A DNA stretch of 64,000 bases, from the NCBI GenBank assembly GCA_003166955.1, contig PMUI01000091.1:281-64280 (forward strand). The letters are read 5' to 3'. The position numbers were made by a program, and so were the translations under genes. The DNA comes from Acidobacterium sp. GTDB taxonomy: Bacteria > Acidobacteriota > Terriglobia > Terriglobales > Acidobacteriaceae. This document shows, piece by piece, positions 44,164 to 52,459 of this stretch. The notes below the pieces were generated by a model that saw only the letters and a list, made by a program, of their open reading frames with translations, made no database searches and had not been told where the DNA came from. Each line of letters starts with the position of its first letter. The stretch's first letter is position 1.

Positions 44164-46449
44164 TTAGAAGTGAAAACGGTAGCGAACCTCCCCGTAGACC
44201 TGGCGTGGATCATTTTCATGGAAGCCGCCGAAGGTGAGGCTGTTGTCGAGCAGGACGCGCGTGTTGGCGACGTTGACCGCGTTGACGCCGAGAGACCAGT
44301 TCTCCGCGATTTCTTTGCCCGCGGACAGATCGAACGTTGTGTGCGCGGGCAGATAGTTGCCGGTGTTGGGCGACGGCGGAGCGGCGTAGCCATTGGAGAA
44401 GCCGGAGCCGTAGTAGACGTTGAATCCTGCCCAAGTGCGATGGGGCAGAGTGGCGTTAAGGCCGACGTTAAGCGTGTTGCGCTGATCGTGGTCGAGTCGT
44501 GAGTATCCGGGCGCAACGGCGCACGCGGAAGAGCCGGGAGGGAAACAGATGAGCCCGCCGGTGATGGGGCCGCGCTGCTGGGCGATCTGATTCGAATAGG
44601 CGAGATGGGCCTGGCCATAGCGCCAGAGGCGTGGTGAGCGCAGAGTCAGTTCCCAGCCCTGAATGAGCGCGCCCTGGACGGTGACGGGGATGAAGATGCT
44701 CGACTCGCCGATGTTGCTATGGTCGAGGAAATTGTTAGCGCGGGTTTGGAAGGTGTCGGCGTCGAGGAGCCAGCCGCGCCATGGAATTTCGAGGCCCAAC
44801 TGGTGTTCTTCATCGCGTTCGCCGCGGAGTGGAACGAAGCTGGTGTTGCTGGACTCCGCGAAGGCGAGAGCGGGGCCGGAGATGCTGGTGAGCGGCGGCG
44901 GTTGGTAGAAGTGGCCGTAGAAGCCGCGCAGGACCCAGCCGAGTTTGGGAATCTGCACGGCCGCGCCGATGCGCGGATAGATGGCGTTCTCGGAGATTCC
45001 GGCCTGGAAGTGGGTCTGGCGCTCGCCGCCGATGAGCGTGAGCCAGGAGGTGGGGTGGTAGTTGTCCTCGAGGAAGGCTTCTTCTACGCCACCGTTGACC
45101 TTGGAGGTCTCGGAGAAGTTCGTGGCGGTGCCGTCGTTGAAGACCGCTCCGAAAAGGTCGTTCTCGTGCTGGCCGTAGCCGTAGAGGCCTGCCTTGAATG
45201 TATTGCGTGCGACGCTGGTGGAGAAGTACGCCTGCGCGCCGGTGTACTGGCCGGTTTGTTTTGCTGTCGTGGCCGTGGGGAAATCCTGGGCGCTGGGTTC
45301 GTAGTTGGCGTCGTTGTAGTGGTAGAAGGGAGAGATTTCGAATAGAGACGACGCGCTGAGGGTGTGAATCCAGGAGAAGGTGGCAAGGCCGTCGGTTTCG
45401 TGCTGGCCGTCGCGTAGCCCGGAGGAATCGTAGATCTGGTTTTCCCAGTCATCGGAATTGCGGTCGTTCGGGATTTGGTAGTAGTCGGCGCGCAGCTGGC
45501 CGACCAGACGCAACTGGTCGTGCGGATTCTTGTTGAAGATGAGGGATGTGAATCCGCCGTAGCCGTTTTCGGCATCGTGGATTGGAGTTTCGATCGGCGC
45601 CATGAGGCCGTAGTTGCTGCGGTTGCCGTTGAGGGAGGCGAACCAGGCGAAACGCTCGGTGTGATTGCCGAGGCTGAGCTGGCTGTCGGTTTGATAAAAG
45701 CTACCAATGGTTGTTACAAATTCACCTTGGCGGCTGGTTTCAAAGCCGGTGCGGGGGACGACATTGAACATGCCATAGGTGCGGTCGCCGAGATCCGCGC
45801 CGTAGCTGCCGCGGTCGATCTCGACGGTGTCGATGTCGCGCGGATCGATTTGCGGGCCGATGTTGCTGGCGATGTTCGTATTGGGAATGGCAACGCCGTC
45901 GATCATCCAGTTGAGTTCGTGGCCGCCGCGCATATGGAGCATGTCGTGGCTCATGTAAGCGCCGGGGACGTAGTCGGTGATCATCGCGAGCGAGTTGGTG
46001 CGGTCGGCGCCGGGCGTTGCTGCGATCTCGGAGCGGCTGACCATCGTCGTGGGTGTGGCGGTGTCGAGACTGGCGAGATCGTCAGCCTGGACGACCGTGG
46101 TTTGATGAATCGACGCGACTTCAAGGGGGAAGTGCAGAATCTCCGCGCCATTCGAGGTCACGGTGATGATCTGCTGCCGCTGTGCAAAGCCGGAACTGGA
46201 GACAGTGATGACATAAACCCCGGCGGGAACGGCGGGAATGGAGAAGGAGCCTTCGGCGTTGGTTTCGGCGGTAAAGGAGAGATCGGACGCAGCGGCATTG
46301 AGAACGATGAGCGCTCCGGCGATAGGTCGGTGGGTTTGGTCATGCACGATGCCCTGCACCTGACCCAGAAGAGCGGCGTAAGCAAAAGGCGGGATAAGAA
46401 GCGGAATAACTGAAAGCAGAAATACGAGCAGCTGTATCTTTCGCAGCAT
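44164..46449 (-). CDS. TonB-dependent-receptor-like protein with N-terminal carboxypeptidase-regulatory domain
   Basis: A 761-residue outer-membrane protein. The signal peptide (residues 1-25) is followed by a CarboxypepD_reg-like domain at about 30-115 (VQGIVHDQTHRPIAGALIVLNA), a plug-like region at about 130-250 (NWMIDGVAIPNTNIASNIGPQIDPRDIDTVEIDRGSYGADLGDR) and a beta-barrel ending YRFHF. This layout is common in Acidobacteriota. CAGGAG lies 7 bases before the ATG at 46449. A plain TonB box is not obvious. The substrate is unknown; the next gene upstream encodes a small Cys/His protein, which suggests metal relevance. Confidence 0.88.
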   Translation of the reverse strand: MLRKIQLLVFLLSVIPLLIPPFAYAALLGQVQGIVHDQTHRPIAGALIVLNAAASDLSFTAETNAEGSFSIPAVPAGVYVITVSSSGFAQRQQIITVTSNGAEILHFPLEVASIHQTTVVQADDLASLDTATPTTMVSRSEIAATPGADRTNSLAMITDYVPGAYMSHDMLHMRGGHELNWMIDGVAIPNTNIASNIGPQIDPRDIDTVEIDRGSYGADLGDRTYGMFNVVPRTGFETSRQGEFVTTIGSFYQTDSQLSLGNHTERFAWFASLNGNRSNYGLMAPIETPIHDAENGYGGFTSLIFNKNPHDQLRLVGQLRADYYQIPNDRNSDDWENQIYDSSGLRDGQHETDGLATFSWIHTLSASSLFEISPFYHYNDANYEPSAQDFPTATTAKQTGQYTGAQAYFSTSVARNTFKAGLYGYGQHENDLFGAVFNDGTATNFSETSKVNGGVEEAFLEDNYHPTSWLTLIGGERQTHFQAGISENAIYPRIGAAVQIPKLGWVLRGFYGHFYQPPPLTSISGPALAFAESSNTSFVPLRGERDEEHQLGLEIPWRGWLLDADTFQTRANNFLDHSNIGESSIFIPVTVQGALIQGWELTLRSPRLWRYGQAHLAYSNQIAQQRGPITGGLICFPPGSSACAVAPGYSRLDHDQRNTLNVGLNATLPHRTWAGFNVYYGSGFSNGYAAPPSPNTGNYLPAHTTFDLSAGKEIAENWSLGVNAVNVANTRVLLDNSLTFGGFHENDPRQVYGEVRYRFHF

Positions 46450-46540
46450 TGGCGGCTCCTGAGGAAAGCTCGCAAATGTAACAGTGATGGTGGCAAACAG
46501 CGTCGCCACGACGTGGGCCGTGGTTTTGCCGAGTGCGGGG

Positions 46541-46915
46541 TTACAGTGCGAGGTTCAGCGGAGGGCCGCGTTTGTGGCGGGCGCGATCGGAGGAGATGCG
46601 ATAGCCGGCTTCGGCGGCGCGGATGACCGCCGTGAAATCAGCGCCGTAGTTGGTGGCTGTGAGGCTCACTGGCGCGGCGAAGGGGTGAGGCTGCACGAGC
46701 GGAGTGTGGGCGAAGGGCGAGTACGGACACTTCTCCGAGACGACGTGGATGCGAGTGGGGATGTTCCCCAACTCCACTTTCAACGCGCATTGATGCCTGC
46801 CGCTGCGGCGGCAGCAGGCCGGCAACTGCGATGCATCGGAGCCGGAGGTGAGCGCAGGCGCGATCAGCGGAAGGCTGAAGACGAGCACCAGCAGAGTGGC
46901 GAACGCGCGTCGCAT
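46541..46915 (-). CDS. Small secreted protein with CCRR-x3-HxC motif, function unknown
   Basis: A 124-residue protein with a signal peptide (about residues 1-24) and a compact Cys/His group, ACCRRSGRHQC, at about 33-43. A second Cys is in SEKCPYSPFAH. I do not recognise a named domain. The arrangement could bind a metal, and the gene directly precedes the TonB-type receptor on the same strand with a gap of 91 bases, so the two may be co-transcribed. No homologous enzyme motif is seen. Confidence 0.65.
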   Translation of the reverse strand: MRRAFATLLVLVFSLPLIAPALTSGSDASQLPACCRRSGRHQCALKVELGNIPTRIHVVSEKCPYSPFAHTPLVQPHPFAAPVSLTATNYGADFTAVIRAAEAGYRISSDRARHKRGPPLNLAL

Positions 46916-47005
46916 GAGTCGAACCTAACGGAACCTAACTGACCTAGTTGGGGGGCCGGGGAATGGCGGCAGCGGAAAAGCCGCCACCGTCCGATAGCCA
47001 GCATT

Positions 47006-48154
47006 TTACTGTGCTGTCGAGTAGTCCTGCTGCACGAGAGTCCAGATATCGCCCTTCTTCGATGTCAGGCTCAGGTGATGGGAGACGGATTCCGACGCAT
47101 CTTTATCGGGCGTGTAGGTGACCGTGTACTGGTTCTTCAGCAGAGCGGTGAGTTTGTTATAAGCCTCGTCGGCTTTGTCCTTCTTGCCCTCGATCATGTA
47201 ACCGCCGGTGGCGCTGCACATGTGCTCGAAAATTTCCTTGCCATCGATGTGCGGGCCTTCAGAGGGAGCCTGTCCCCCGCCGCGCCTGCCGCCGCCTCCT
47301 CCTCCTGGATAGCCGCCTCCCCCGCCGGGATAGCCTCCGCCGCCGACTCCACCGCGGCGGTTCTGGCCCTGATTGGGATTGTTGGTGCGTTCCTCTTCGC
47401 TCTTGAAGTAGATCGCGAAGATGGCAGCGTGCGCCGCCTGTGCGGCCTCGAGGGCATCGTTCTCGGTTTCCTTGCTGCCTTCGTCGACGCCGTCGCCGAC
47501 GATGACGAGCACGTGCTGGCCAGGTTGCTTTTTCAAAATTTCCATCGAGGCGAGATAGATAGCGTCATAGAGGGTTCCGCCGCTGTGGCCTTCGTGATGA
47601 TCCGAAGAGGACTGATCGGTGGAGTCGCTGCTGCTTTGACTGCCGGACTGACTGCCGAATTGGGGTGATCCCAGCTGATTGATGGCGTCGTGGAGCTTGT
47701 TCACGGTTCCGGTGGGGTCCTCCAGCAGATCGACTTCGCGGGCGAACTGGACCACGAAGAACTTGTCGTCGGTGCCGGGAATGGTGTGGTCGACAAAGTG
47801 GACACTGGCCAGGCGAATATCGCCAATCTCGGTGTGAAGGCCGGTGCTGGTTTGACCGAGAATGCCGAAGGTGACGGGCGACGGCTGGGCGGGCGCGAAG
47901 GACTGGATGGTCTGGATGTGGCCGTTGTCGGTGAGCGTGAGGTCGCCGGCGGCCAGGCCTTTCACTGGATCACCCTTCTTGTCGACAACGGTGACGGGAA
48001 GGGAGATTGGAGGCCCGGAAGCTGGCGCGGCTGCCGGCGCCGCGGCTGGCGTGGCGGGCTGGGATGTCGATTGCGCCGGGACGTGGATGGGGAGCGTCAG
48101 GGCCGCGATGGCGACCGCAGGGATCGAGAATCGGATGCGCGTGGATATCTGCAT
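47006..48154 (-). CDS. VWFA-domain protein of the acidobacterial VWFA-related type
   Basis: A 382-residue secreted protein. The signal peptide is followed by an Ala/Pro linker and a domain starting VTVVDKKGDPVKGLAAGDLTLTDNGHIQTIQSFAP, which is typical of the acidobacterial VWFA-related family. A von Willebrand A-type fold follows, with FFVVQFAREVDLLEDPT, GGTLYDAIYLAS and HVLVIVGDGVDEGS. The MIDAS motif is not complete in the usual DxSxS form. A Gly-rich insert (about 268-295, GGGGYPGGGGG) interrupts the C-terminal half and is probably a flexible loop. Function unknown. Confidence 0.82.
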   Translation of the reverse strand: MQISTRIRFSIPAVAIAALTLPIHVPAQSTSQPATPAAAPAAAPASGPPISLPVTVVDKKGDPVKGLAAGDLTLTDNGHIQTIQSFAPAQPSPVTFGILGQTSTGLHTEIGDIRLASVHFVDHTIPGTDDKFFVVQFAREVDLLEDPTGTVNKLHDAINQLGSPQFGSQSGSQSSSDSTDQSSSDHHEGHSGGTLYDAIYLASMEILKKQPGQHVLVIVGDGVDEGSKETENDALEAAQAAHAAIFAIYFKSEEERTNNPNQGQNRRGGVGGGGYPGGGGGYPGGGGGGRRGGGQAPSEGPHIDGKEIFEHMCSATGGYMIEGKKDKADEAYNKLTALLKNQYTVTYTPDKDASESVSHHLSLTSKKGDIWTLVQQDYSTAQ

Positions 48155-48260
48155 GGTTCGTTTGGGTGCGGCTTAACCACCCATTAGACGTTAGCACCGG
48201 GCGGAGGGTTTCGGGTGGAGGTTTCGGGCGGGCTTCTGCGCCGGTTGGGATTCGGGCCTG

Positions 48261-48758
48261 TTAACAACCCTGGCGGCGCCAGATGAGGTAGTCCACGGAG
48301 TAGCGGCCCGCTCCAAAAATCAGCGCCATGAGCGCCGCGAACAGGAAGGTGTACGGGTCGGCACCGTAGAACTGGCCGGGATTACTGATGACCGATGCGA
48401 GGGCGGCGCGGTCGGAGGTGAGGTAGGCGACCAACATGTCGCCGGCCAGCAGCAGGCCAATGAAACGTGTGGCGAACCCGCCGATGAGGAGGATTCCGCC
48501 GACGAATTCGAGCAGGGAAACGCAGATGACGGTGAAGTGGGGGGCCGGAATGTTGAGGCTCGCAAAGAAGCCGGTGGCGCGGTCGAGGTTGTGGAGTCGG
48601 CCAAATCCAGATTGGGCGAACTGCCATCCCCAGTAGACGCGGACGAGCAGGAGGAAGGGCGCGTCGAGTTTGGCGGAGAGGAACTGAAACCGGCGATAGA
48701 GCGTTGGGATGAGCCCCGAGTGCTTGGCGGGCGCCGGGGCGGTGGCAGGCGTATTCAT
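48261..48758 (-). CDS. DoxX-family membrane protein of the MNIO operon
   Basis: A 165-residue membrane protein with four predicted helices, of the DoxX family (FLLLVRVYWGWQFAQSGFGRLHN, ISLLEFVGGILLIGGFATRFIGLLLAGDML). In gig and bufferin-type loci a DoxX protein (GigT-like) is the last gene after the DUF2063 gene, exactly as here, with a 37-base gap. It may act in membrane redox or transport of the modified peptide or metal; its role is unproven. It ends the operon. Confidence 0.88.
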   Translation of the reverse strand: MNTPATAPAPAKHSGLIPTLYRRFQFLSAKLDAPFLLLVRVYWGWQFAQSGFGRLHNLDRATGFFASLNIPAPHFTVICVSLLEFVGGILLIGGFATRFIGLLLAGDMLVAYLTSDRAALASVISNPGQFYGADPYTFLFAALMALIFGAGRYSVDYLIWRRQGC

Positions 48759-48795
48759 TCGTGGTGGCTCACTCTTACAGGGAACATGGAATGCG

Positions 48796-49692
48796 TCAGG
48801 TAGTAAACCACCCCAGCATAGACCAGGTGGCGAAGGCTTCCTGGAGAAACGCGGGACGCTGGTCTTCGGGGAGGGAGCTGTCTGTCAGGGCGAGGTCGAT
48901 GGCGTCGCCCAGGGCTTTGCCCTCGATGAGCGCGGCCAGGAGACCGTATTCCTCGGTTGAAAGCGGCTTGTACCAGACAATATTTTCGTGGCGATGGACG
49001 GCAATGTGGATCACCCTGTGCGCGAGGGCGGCTACGTGGCGGACATGGCGGCGCTTGCGCGAGGTGCTGGCATTGTTTGTTGATGAGGCGCTGCTGCCGT
49101 TCTCAGTGCGGACCTGGAGCAGGAGGTCGTCAACGGGATAGGAAAGCGCGAGCACGCGCAGATGCGGCTGGAGGCGCAGCTTTGAGTTCTCGTCAATCGC
49201 GGCCAGGGATTCGGCACTGAGGCGCGGGCGCTCCTCGGAGTCGAACGCCTCAATGTGCGCCCATTCAATGCGCACCATGTCGCGCGCGAGCGTGGGGTGC
49301 GGGCCAAAATGCTCAGGATGTTTGTCGAGCCAGGCTTCGAGACGCGAACCGAGATTGCGAAGCGTGAAGGACTCGGAGGGGCAGTCGGTGAGGTAGGCTC
49401 GCATGAGCGCGTCGAATTTGGCGCGGCCGAGGATGGCCTGGAGGCCGGGGAAATCCTCTTCGAAAGACGTGTAGAGACGGAACCAGTATTGCCGATTGTA
49501 AATTTCGAGGCGCTCGAAGGAGGTCAGCCGGTCGTTGGGGCGGATGATGGCATCGGCTTCGCTGATGTTGGAAGCGCCATCGCGACGGCGGCGGGGCATG
49601 GTTTCGCCGCGCGTGAGCGGGTGCATGACGGCGGCCGCCATGCGGCGCTGAATTTCGAGAAGATTCGCGGTCTGGGTGGCGGATCCGCTCAT
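48796..49692 (-). CDS. bufC: DUF2063 / BufC-like partner of the MNIO enzyme
   Basis: A 298-residue protein. The N-terminal DUF2063 domain (about 10-110) has LLEIQRRMAAAVMHPL and SFERLEIYNRQYWFRLYTSFEEDFPGLQAILG. The C-terminal region is His-rich and probably helps bind the precursor peptide. In MNIO systems this partner (MbnC/HvfC/GigB class) forms a complex with the DUF692 enzyme. Its start codon overlaps the stop of the DUF692 gene by four bases (ATGA), consistent with a stoichiometric complex. Confidence 0.9.
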   Translation of the reverse strand: MSGSATQTANLLEIQRRMAAAVMHPLTRGETMPRRRRDGASNISEADAIIRPNDRLTSFERLEIYNRQYWFRLYTSFEEDFPGLQAILGRAKFDALMRAYLTDCPSESFTLRNLGSRLEAWLDKHPEHFGPHPTLARDMVRIEWAHIEAFDSEERPRLSAESLAAIDENSKLRLQPHLRVLALSYPVDDLLLQVRTENGSSASSTNNASTSRKRRHVRHVAALAHRVIHIAVHRHENIVWYKPLSTEEYGLLAALIEGKALGDAIDLALTDSSLPEDQRPAFLQEAFATWSMLGWFTT

Positions 49693-50618
49693 CGGGCGGC
49701 TCCTGATTCGACCAGAGCAGGATGGAGCGTTTCTGCTGCAACGGCCTGCACGGCGGCGAGGCTGTTCTGCTCAGGCGCGGCTTCGGCGGCGGCCTTCAGG
49801 GATTTGTTGGCCTTCAGCGCTTCGGCGTGGACTTCTTCGAAGCTGGGGATGTTGTCGTCCCACTCAAGGAGAGTGGCGGTGGGTCCGCAGCGTTCGATAG
49901 CGCGCGCGTAGAGACGCCAGACCGCGGGCAGCACGGGATGATCGTGCGTGTCGAGGATGTACTTTTCGAATTTGCTGTGGCCGGCGATGTGAATCTGCGC
50001 GACGCGATGCGCGGGAACCGAATTGACGTAGGTGAAGGGGTCAAAGCTGTGGTTCTTCGATGAGACGTAGATGTTGTTGACGTCGAGCAGAATGCCGCAG
50101 TCGGCGCGCTCCACCACTTCGTTGAGAAACTCCCACTCCGTCATTTCGGAGGCGTGGAACTCGGCGTAGCTTGAGACGTTTTCAACGACGACGGGAACCT
50201 CGGTGAAGTCCTGGACCTGGCGGATTTTTTGCGCTGTGACCTCGACGGCTTCCCAGGTGTAGGGCATGGGCAGCAGGTCGTGCGTGTAGCGGCCGTCGAC
50301 GGATCCCCAGCAGAGGTGGTCGCTGAGCCAGGGCGTGTTGGTGCGGCGGACGAGGCGCTTGAGCTTCTTCAGGTGCTCGCGGCTGAGCGGATCGGCGGAG
50401 CCGAAGTACATGGAGACGCCATGCTGGACAACTTTGTACTGCTCGAGAATCTGGTCGAGGACCTCCAGCGGGCGGCCGCCATCGACCATGTAGTTTTCCG
50501 AGATGATCTCGAACCAGTCGACAACGGGGTGGCGGCTGAGGATGTGCTGGTAGTGCGGAATGCGCAGACCAATGCCGACGCCGTAATCGGTGAAGCCGTT
50601 GAAGCGATTTGCGGGCAA
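49689..50618 (-). CDS. bufB: MNIO (DUF692) multinuclear iron oxidase, BufB-like
   Basis: A 309-residue TIM-barrel enzyme of the DUF692/MNIO family, which uses two or three iron ions and oxygen to modify cysteines in RiPP precursors. Candidate metal ligands in place are His66 (QHGVSM), His101 (SDHL), Glu146 (VVENVSSY), Asp179 (LLDVNN), His210 and His214 (IHIAGH), His225 (DTHDHP) and Glu252 (LLEWDD). The length matches MbnB/BufB relatives. It lies 63 bases after the Cys-rich precursor gene, across a hairpin, and overlaps the DUF2063 gene. Confidence 0.93.
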   Translation of the reverse strand: MPANRFNGFTDYGVGIGLRIPHYQHILSRHPVVDWFEIISENYMVDGGRPLEVLDQILEQYKVVQHGVSMYFGSADPLSREHLKKLKRLVRRTNTPWLSDHLCWGSVDGRYTHDLLPMPYTWEAVEVTAQKIRQVQDFTEVPVVVENVSSYAEFHASEMTEWEFLNEVVERADCGILLDVNNIYVSSKNHSFDPFTYVNSVPAHRVAQIHIAGHSKFEKYILDTHDHPVLPAVWRLYARAIERCGPTATLLEWDDNIPSFEEVHAEALKANKSLKAAAEAAPEQNSLAAVQAVAAETLHPALVESGAAR

Positions 50619-50641
50619 GGGGAACCTCGATGGAAAAGCAG

Positions 50642-50666
50642 AAGGGCCGCTGGGTAGGCGGCCCTT
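50642..50666 (-). terminator. Attenuator hairpin between precursor and MNIO gene
   Basis: On the coding (minus) strand AAGGGCCGC pairs with GCGGCCCTT around a seven-base loop, followed by CTGCTTTTCC. It lies between bufA and bufB and is a plausible partial terminator that gives more precursor than enzyme mRNA. Confidence 0.65.
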
Positions 50667-50681
50667 TGCCCTGGGGTGAAA

Positions 50682-50978
50682 CTAGTCAGGCATTTTGGAG
50701 CCGTCGGTAGCGCAGCCGCCCTTCCCTTTGCAGCTGTTCTTACCGCTGCAGCCGTTGTCGCTGCTCTTGCAGCCGCCCTGGCCCTTACAGTCGTTTTTCC
50801 CTTTACAGGAATGCTTGGCGGGTTTGTCGAGATTGACACCGGCGAACGACAGCTTGCCCGCCTTCAGAATGGGCGTTGCGGACGAGTTGACTGCTGCCGA
50901 CGCGTGCATCATTGTCGCGCCGCTCAGCAGACCGGAAACGGCCGCTGCGACCATCATGGTCTTCATGGATTGCTTCAT
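50682..50978 (-). CDS. bufA: Cys-rich RiPP precursor, bufferin-like (BufA)
   Basis: A 98-residue peptide. A signal peptide (about residues 1-28, ending HASA) precedes a mature part with exactly six cysteines: 58, 64, 70 and 77, 83, 89. They form two C-x5-C-x5-C triplets, CKGKNDCKGQGGC and CSGKNSCKGKGGC, clearly an internal duplication. The rest is Lys/Gly/Ser-rich. The MNIO enzyme downstream is expected to oxidise some of these cysteines, and related peptides bind copper. GGAGGA lies 8 bases before the ATG. The signal peptide means the product acts in the periplasm or outside. Confidence 0.9.
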   Translation of the reverse strand: MKQSMKTMMVAAAVSGLLSGATMMHASAAVNSSATPILKAGKLSFAGVNLDKPAKHSCKGKNDCKGQGGCKSSDNGCSGKNSCKGKGGCATDGSKMPD

Positions 50979-51220
50979 TTTGTCATTCCTCCATCGGATT
51001 GCGAGGACCAGACCAGGCGCCTTCTGGGAACGGGGAGCGCCGGGCGGGGGACCTCGCGGTGCGGATTAGACTACATAAACTACTACGCGTTGTGCTACTC
51101 CGCCGGATTGATTTTTCCTGGTGTTTACCGGATGTTTAAGAGCGGAGGAGCCAGGTCAGGGGTTGGGCCATCCCGCGCGGGCGGCGCGCATCTCCAATAG
51201 AAGGAAGGACTCAGGGACGA

Positions 51221-52426
51221 ATGGCCGTTTTCGAAGGACCAAAACGCTCGCAGGCGGGCAAGGTCGCCCTCCGCTTTGTACTGATGATCGGGGTGGTGAG
51301 TTTTTTTGCGGATTTTGTGTACGAGGGCGGTCGAAGCATCACCGGGCCCTTCCTTGAAACGCTGGGGGCGAGCGGGGCGGTGGTGGGGGTGGTCGCGGGG
51401 CTGGGTGAGCTGCTCGGCTACGGGCTGCGATTTTTTTCCGGACGGATCAGCGAGCGGACCCGGCAGTTCTGGCCGATGACGCTGTTTGGCTATTTTTTGC
51501 AAATGGCGGTGGTGCCGTCGCTGGCGCTGGCCGGGAACTGGCAGGTGGCCTCGGTGCTGATCGTGTTAGAGCGGGTGGGGAAGGCAATTCGGAATCCACC
51601 ACGCGACGTGATGCTGTCGCATGCCGGCAAGGAGATGGGGATCGGCTGGGCATTCGGACTGCATGAGGGGCTGGATCAAGCGGGGGCGATGGTGGGACCG
51701 CTGGTGATGGCTTTGATTCTGGCCCATCGTGGTGAGTATCGGATTGCCTTTGCGACGTTGCTGATTCCCGCCATCATCACTGCGGTGCTGATCGTGGTGA
51801 CGAAGTTTCTGTATCCGCGGCCCGAGGATCTGGAGCCGCACTCGCCGGCAATCCGCGCGGTTGGCCTGGGGCGGTCGTTCTGGATTTATATGGTGGGCGC
51901 GGCGCTGGTGGCTGCGGGCTTCGCGGATTACACGCTCATCGCGTTTCATCTGCAGAAGCACGGCGTGGCTTCGGCGATCTGGATTCCGATCTTTTATTCG
52001 GTGGCGATGGCGACCAGCGGCGCGGGTTCGCTGTTGTTTGGGAAGCTGTTCGACCGATTTGGCGTGGGGGTTCTGATCCCGTTGACCTTCATTTCAATCG
52101 CGTCGGCGCCGCTGGTGTTTCTGGGCGGGTTCAATCTTGCGCTGGTGGGAGCGGCGGTGTGGGGCCTAGGGATGGGAGTGCACGAATCGATCATCCCGGC
52201 GGCGGTGGCGGCGATGGTTCCCGTGGAGCGGCGGCCCTCGGCATATGGGATGTTCACTGCGGCCTATGGAATTTTCTGGTTCCTGGGCAGCGCTGCGATT
52301 GGTTTCCTGTATGACGTGTCGGTGCAGGCGGCGGTGGTGTTCTGCGTTGCGACGGGCGTGGCTTCGCTGCCGTTCTTCTTTGCAGTGAGGAACAGAGCTC
52401 GGAGCGCAGAGCTCAGAGCACAGTAA
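51221..52426 (+). CDS. Major facilitator superfamily transporter
   Basis: A 401-residue protein with about twelve membrane helices. MFS features include RFFSGRISERTRQFWPMTLFGYFLQM after the second helix and KLFDRFGVGVLI between helices 8 and 9. It begins with no signal peptide at the ATG 51221. It is divergent from the bufferin-like operon, so a shared promoter region could link it to the same stress, but its substrate is unknown. The last residues, RARSAELRAQ, are encoded by a repeat also found at 17271-17288. Confidence 0.88.
   Translation: MAVFEGPKRSQAGKVALRFVLMIGVVSFFADFVYEGGRSITGPFLETLGASGAVVGVVAGLGELLGYGLRFFSGRISERTRQFWPMTLFGYFLQMAVVPSLALAGNWQVASVLIVLERVGKAIRNPPRDVMLSHAGKEMGIGWAFGLHEGLDQAGAMVGPLVMALILAHRGEYRIAFATLLIPAIITAVLIVVTKFLYPRPEDLEPHSPAIRAVGLGRSFWIYMVGAALVAAGFADYTLIAFHLQKHGVASAIWIPIFYSVAMATSGAGSLLFGKLFDRFGVGVLIPLTFISIASAPLVFLGGFNLALVGAAVWGLGMGVHESIIPAAVAAMVPVERRPSAYGMFTAAYGIFWFLGSAAIGFLYDVSVQAAVVFCVATGVASLPFFFAVRNRARSAELRAQ
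52390..52422. repeat. AGAGCTCGGAGCGCAGAGCTCAGAGC repeat in the MFS gene end
   Basis: GAGCGCAGAGCTCAGAGC at 52402-52419 is identical to 17271-17288 between actA and actB. Here it is translated as the last residues of the transporter. Confidence 0.7.
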
Positions 52427-52459
52427 AACTAGGCCACGGAGGCCGCATCCAGAGGCACC

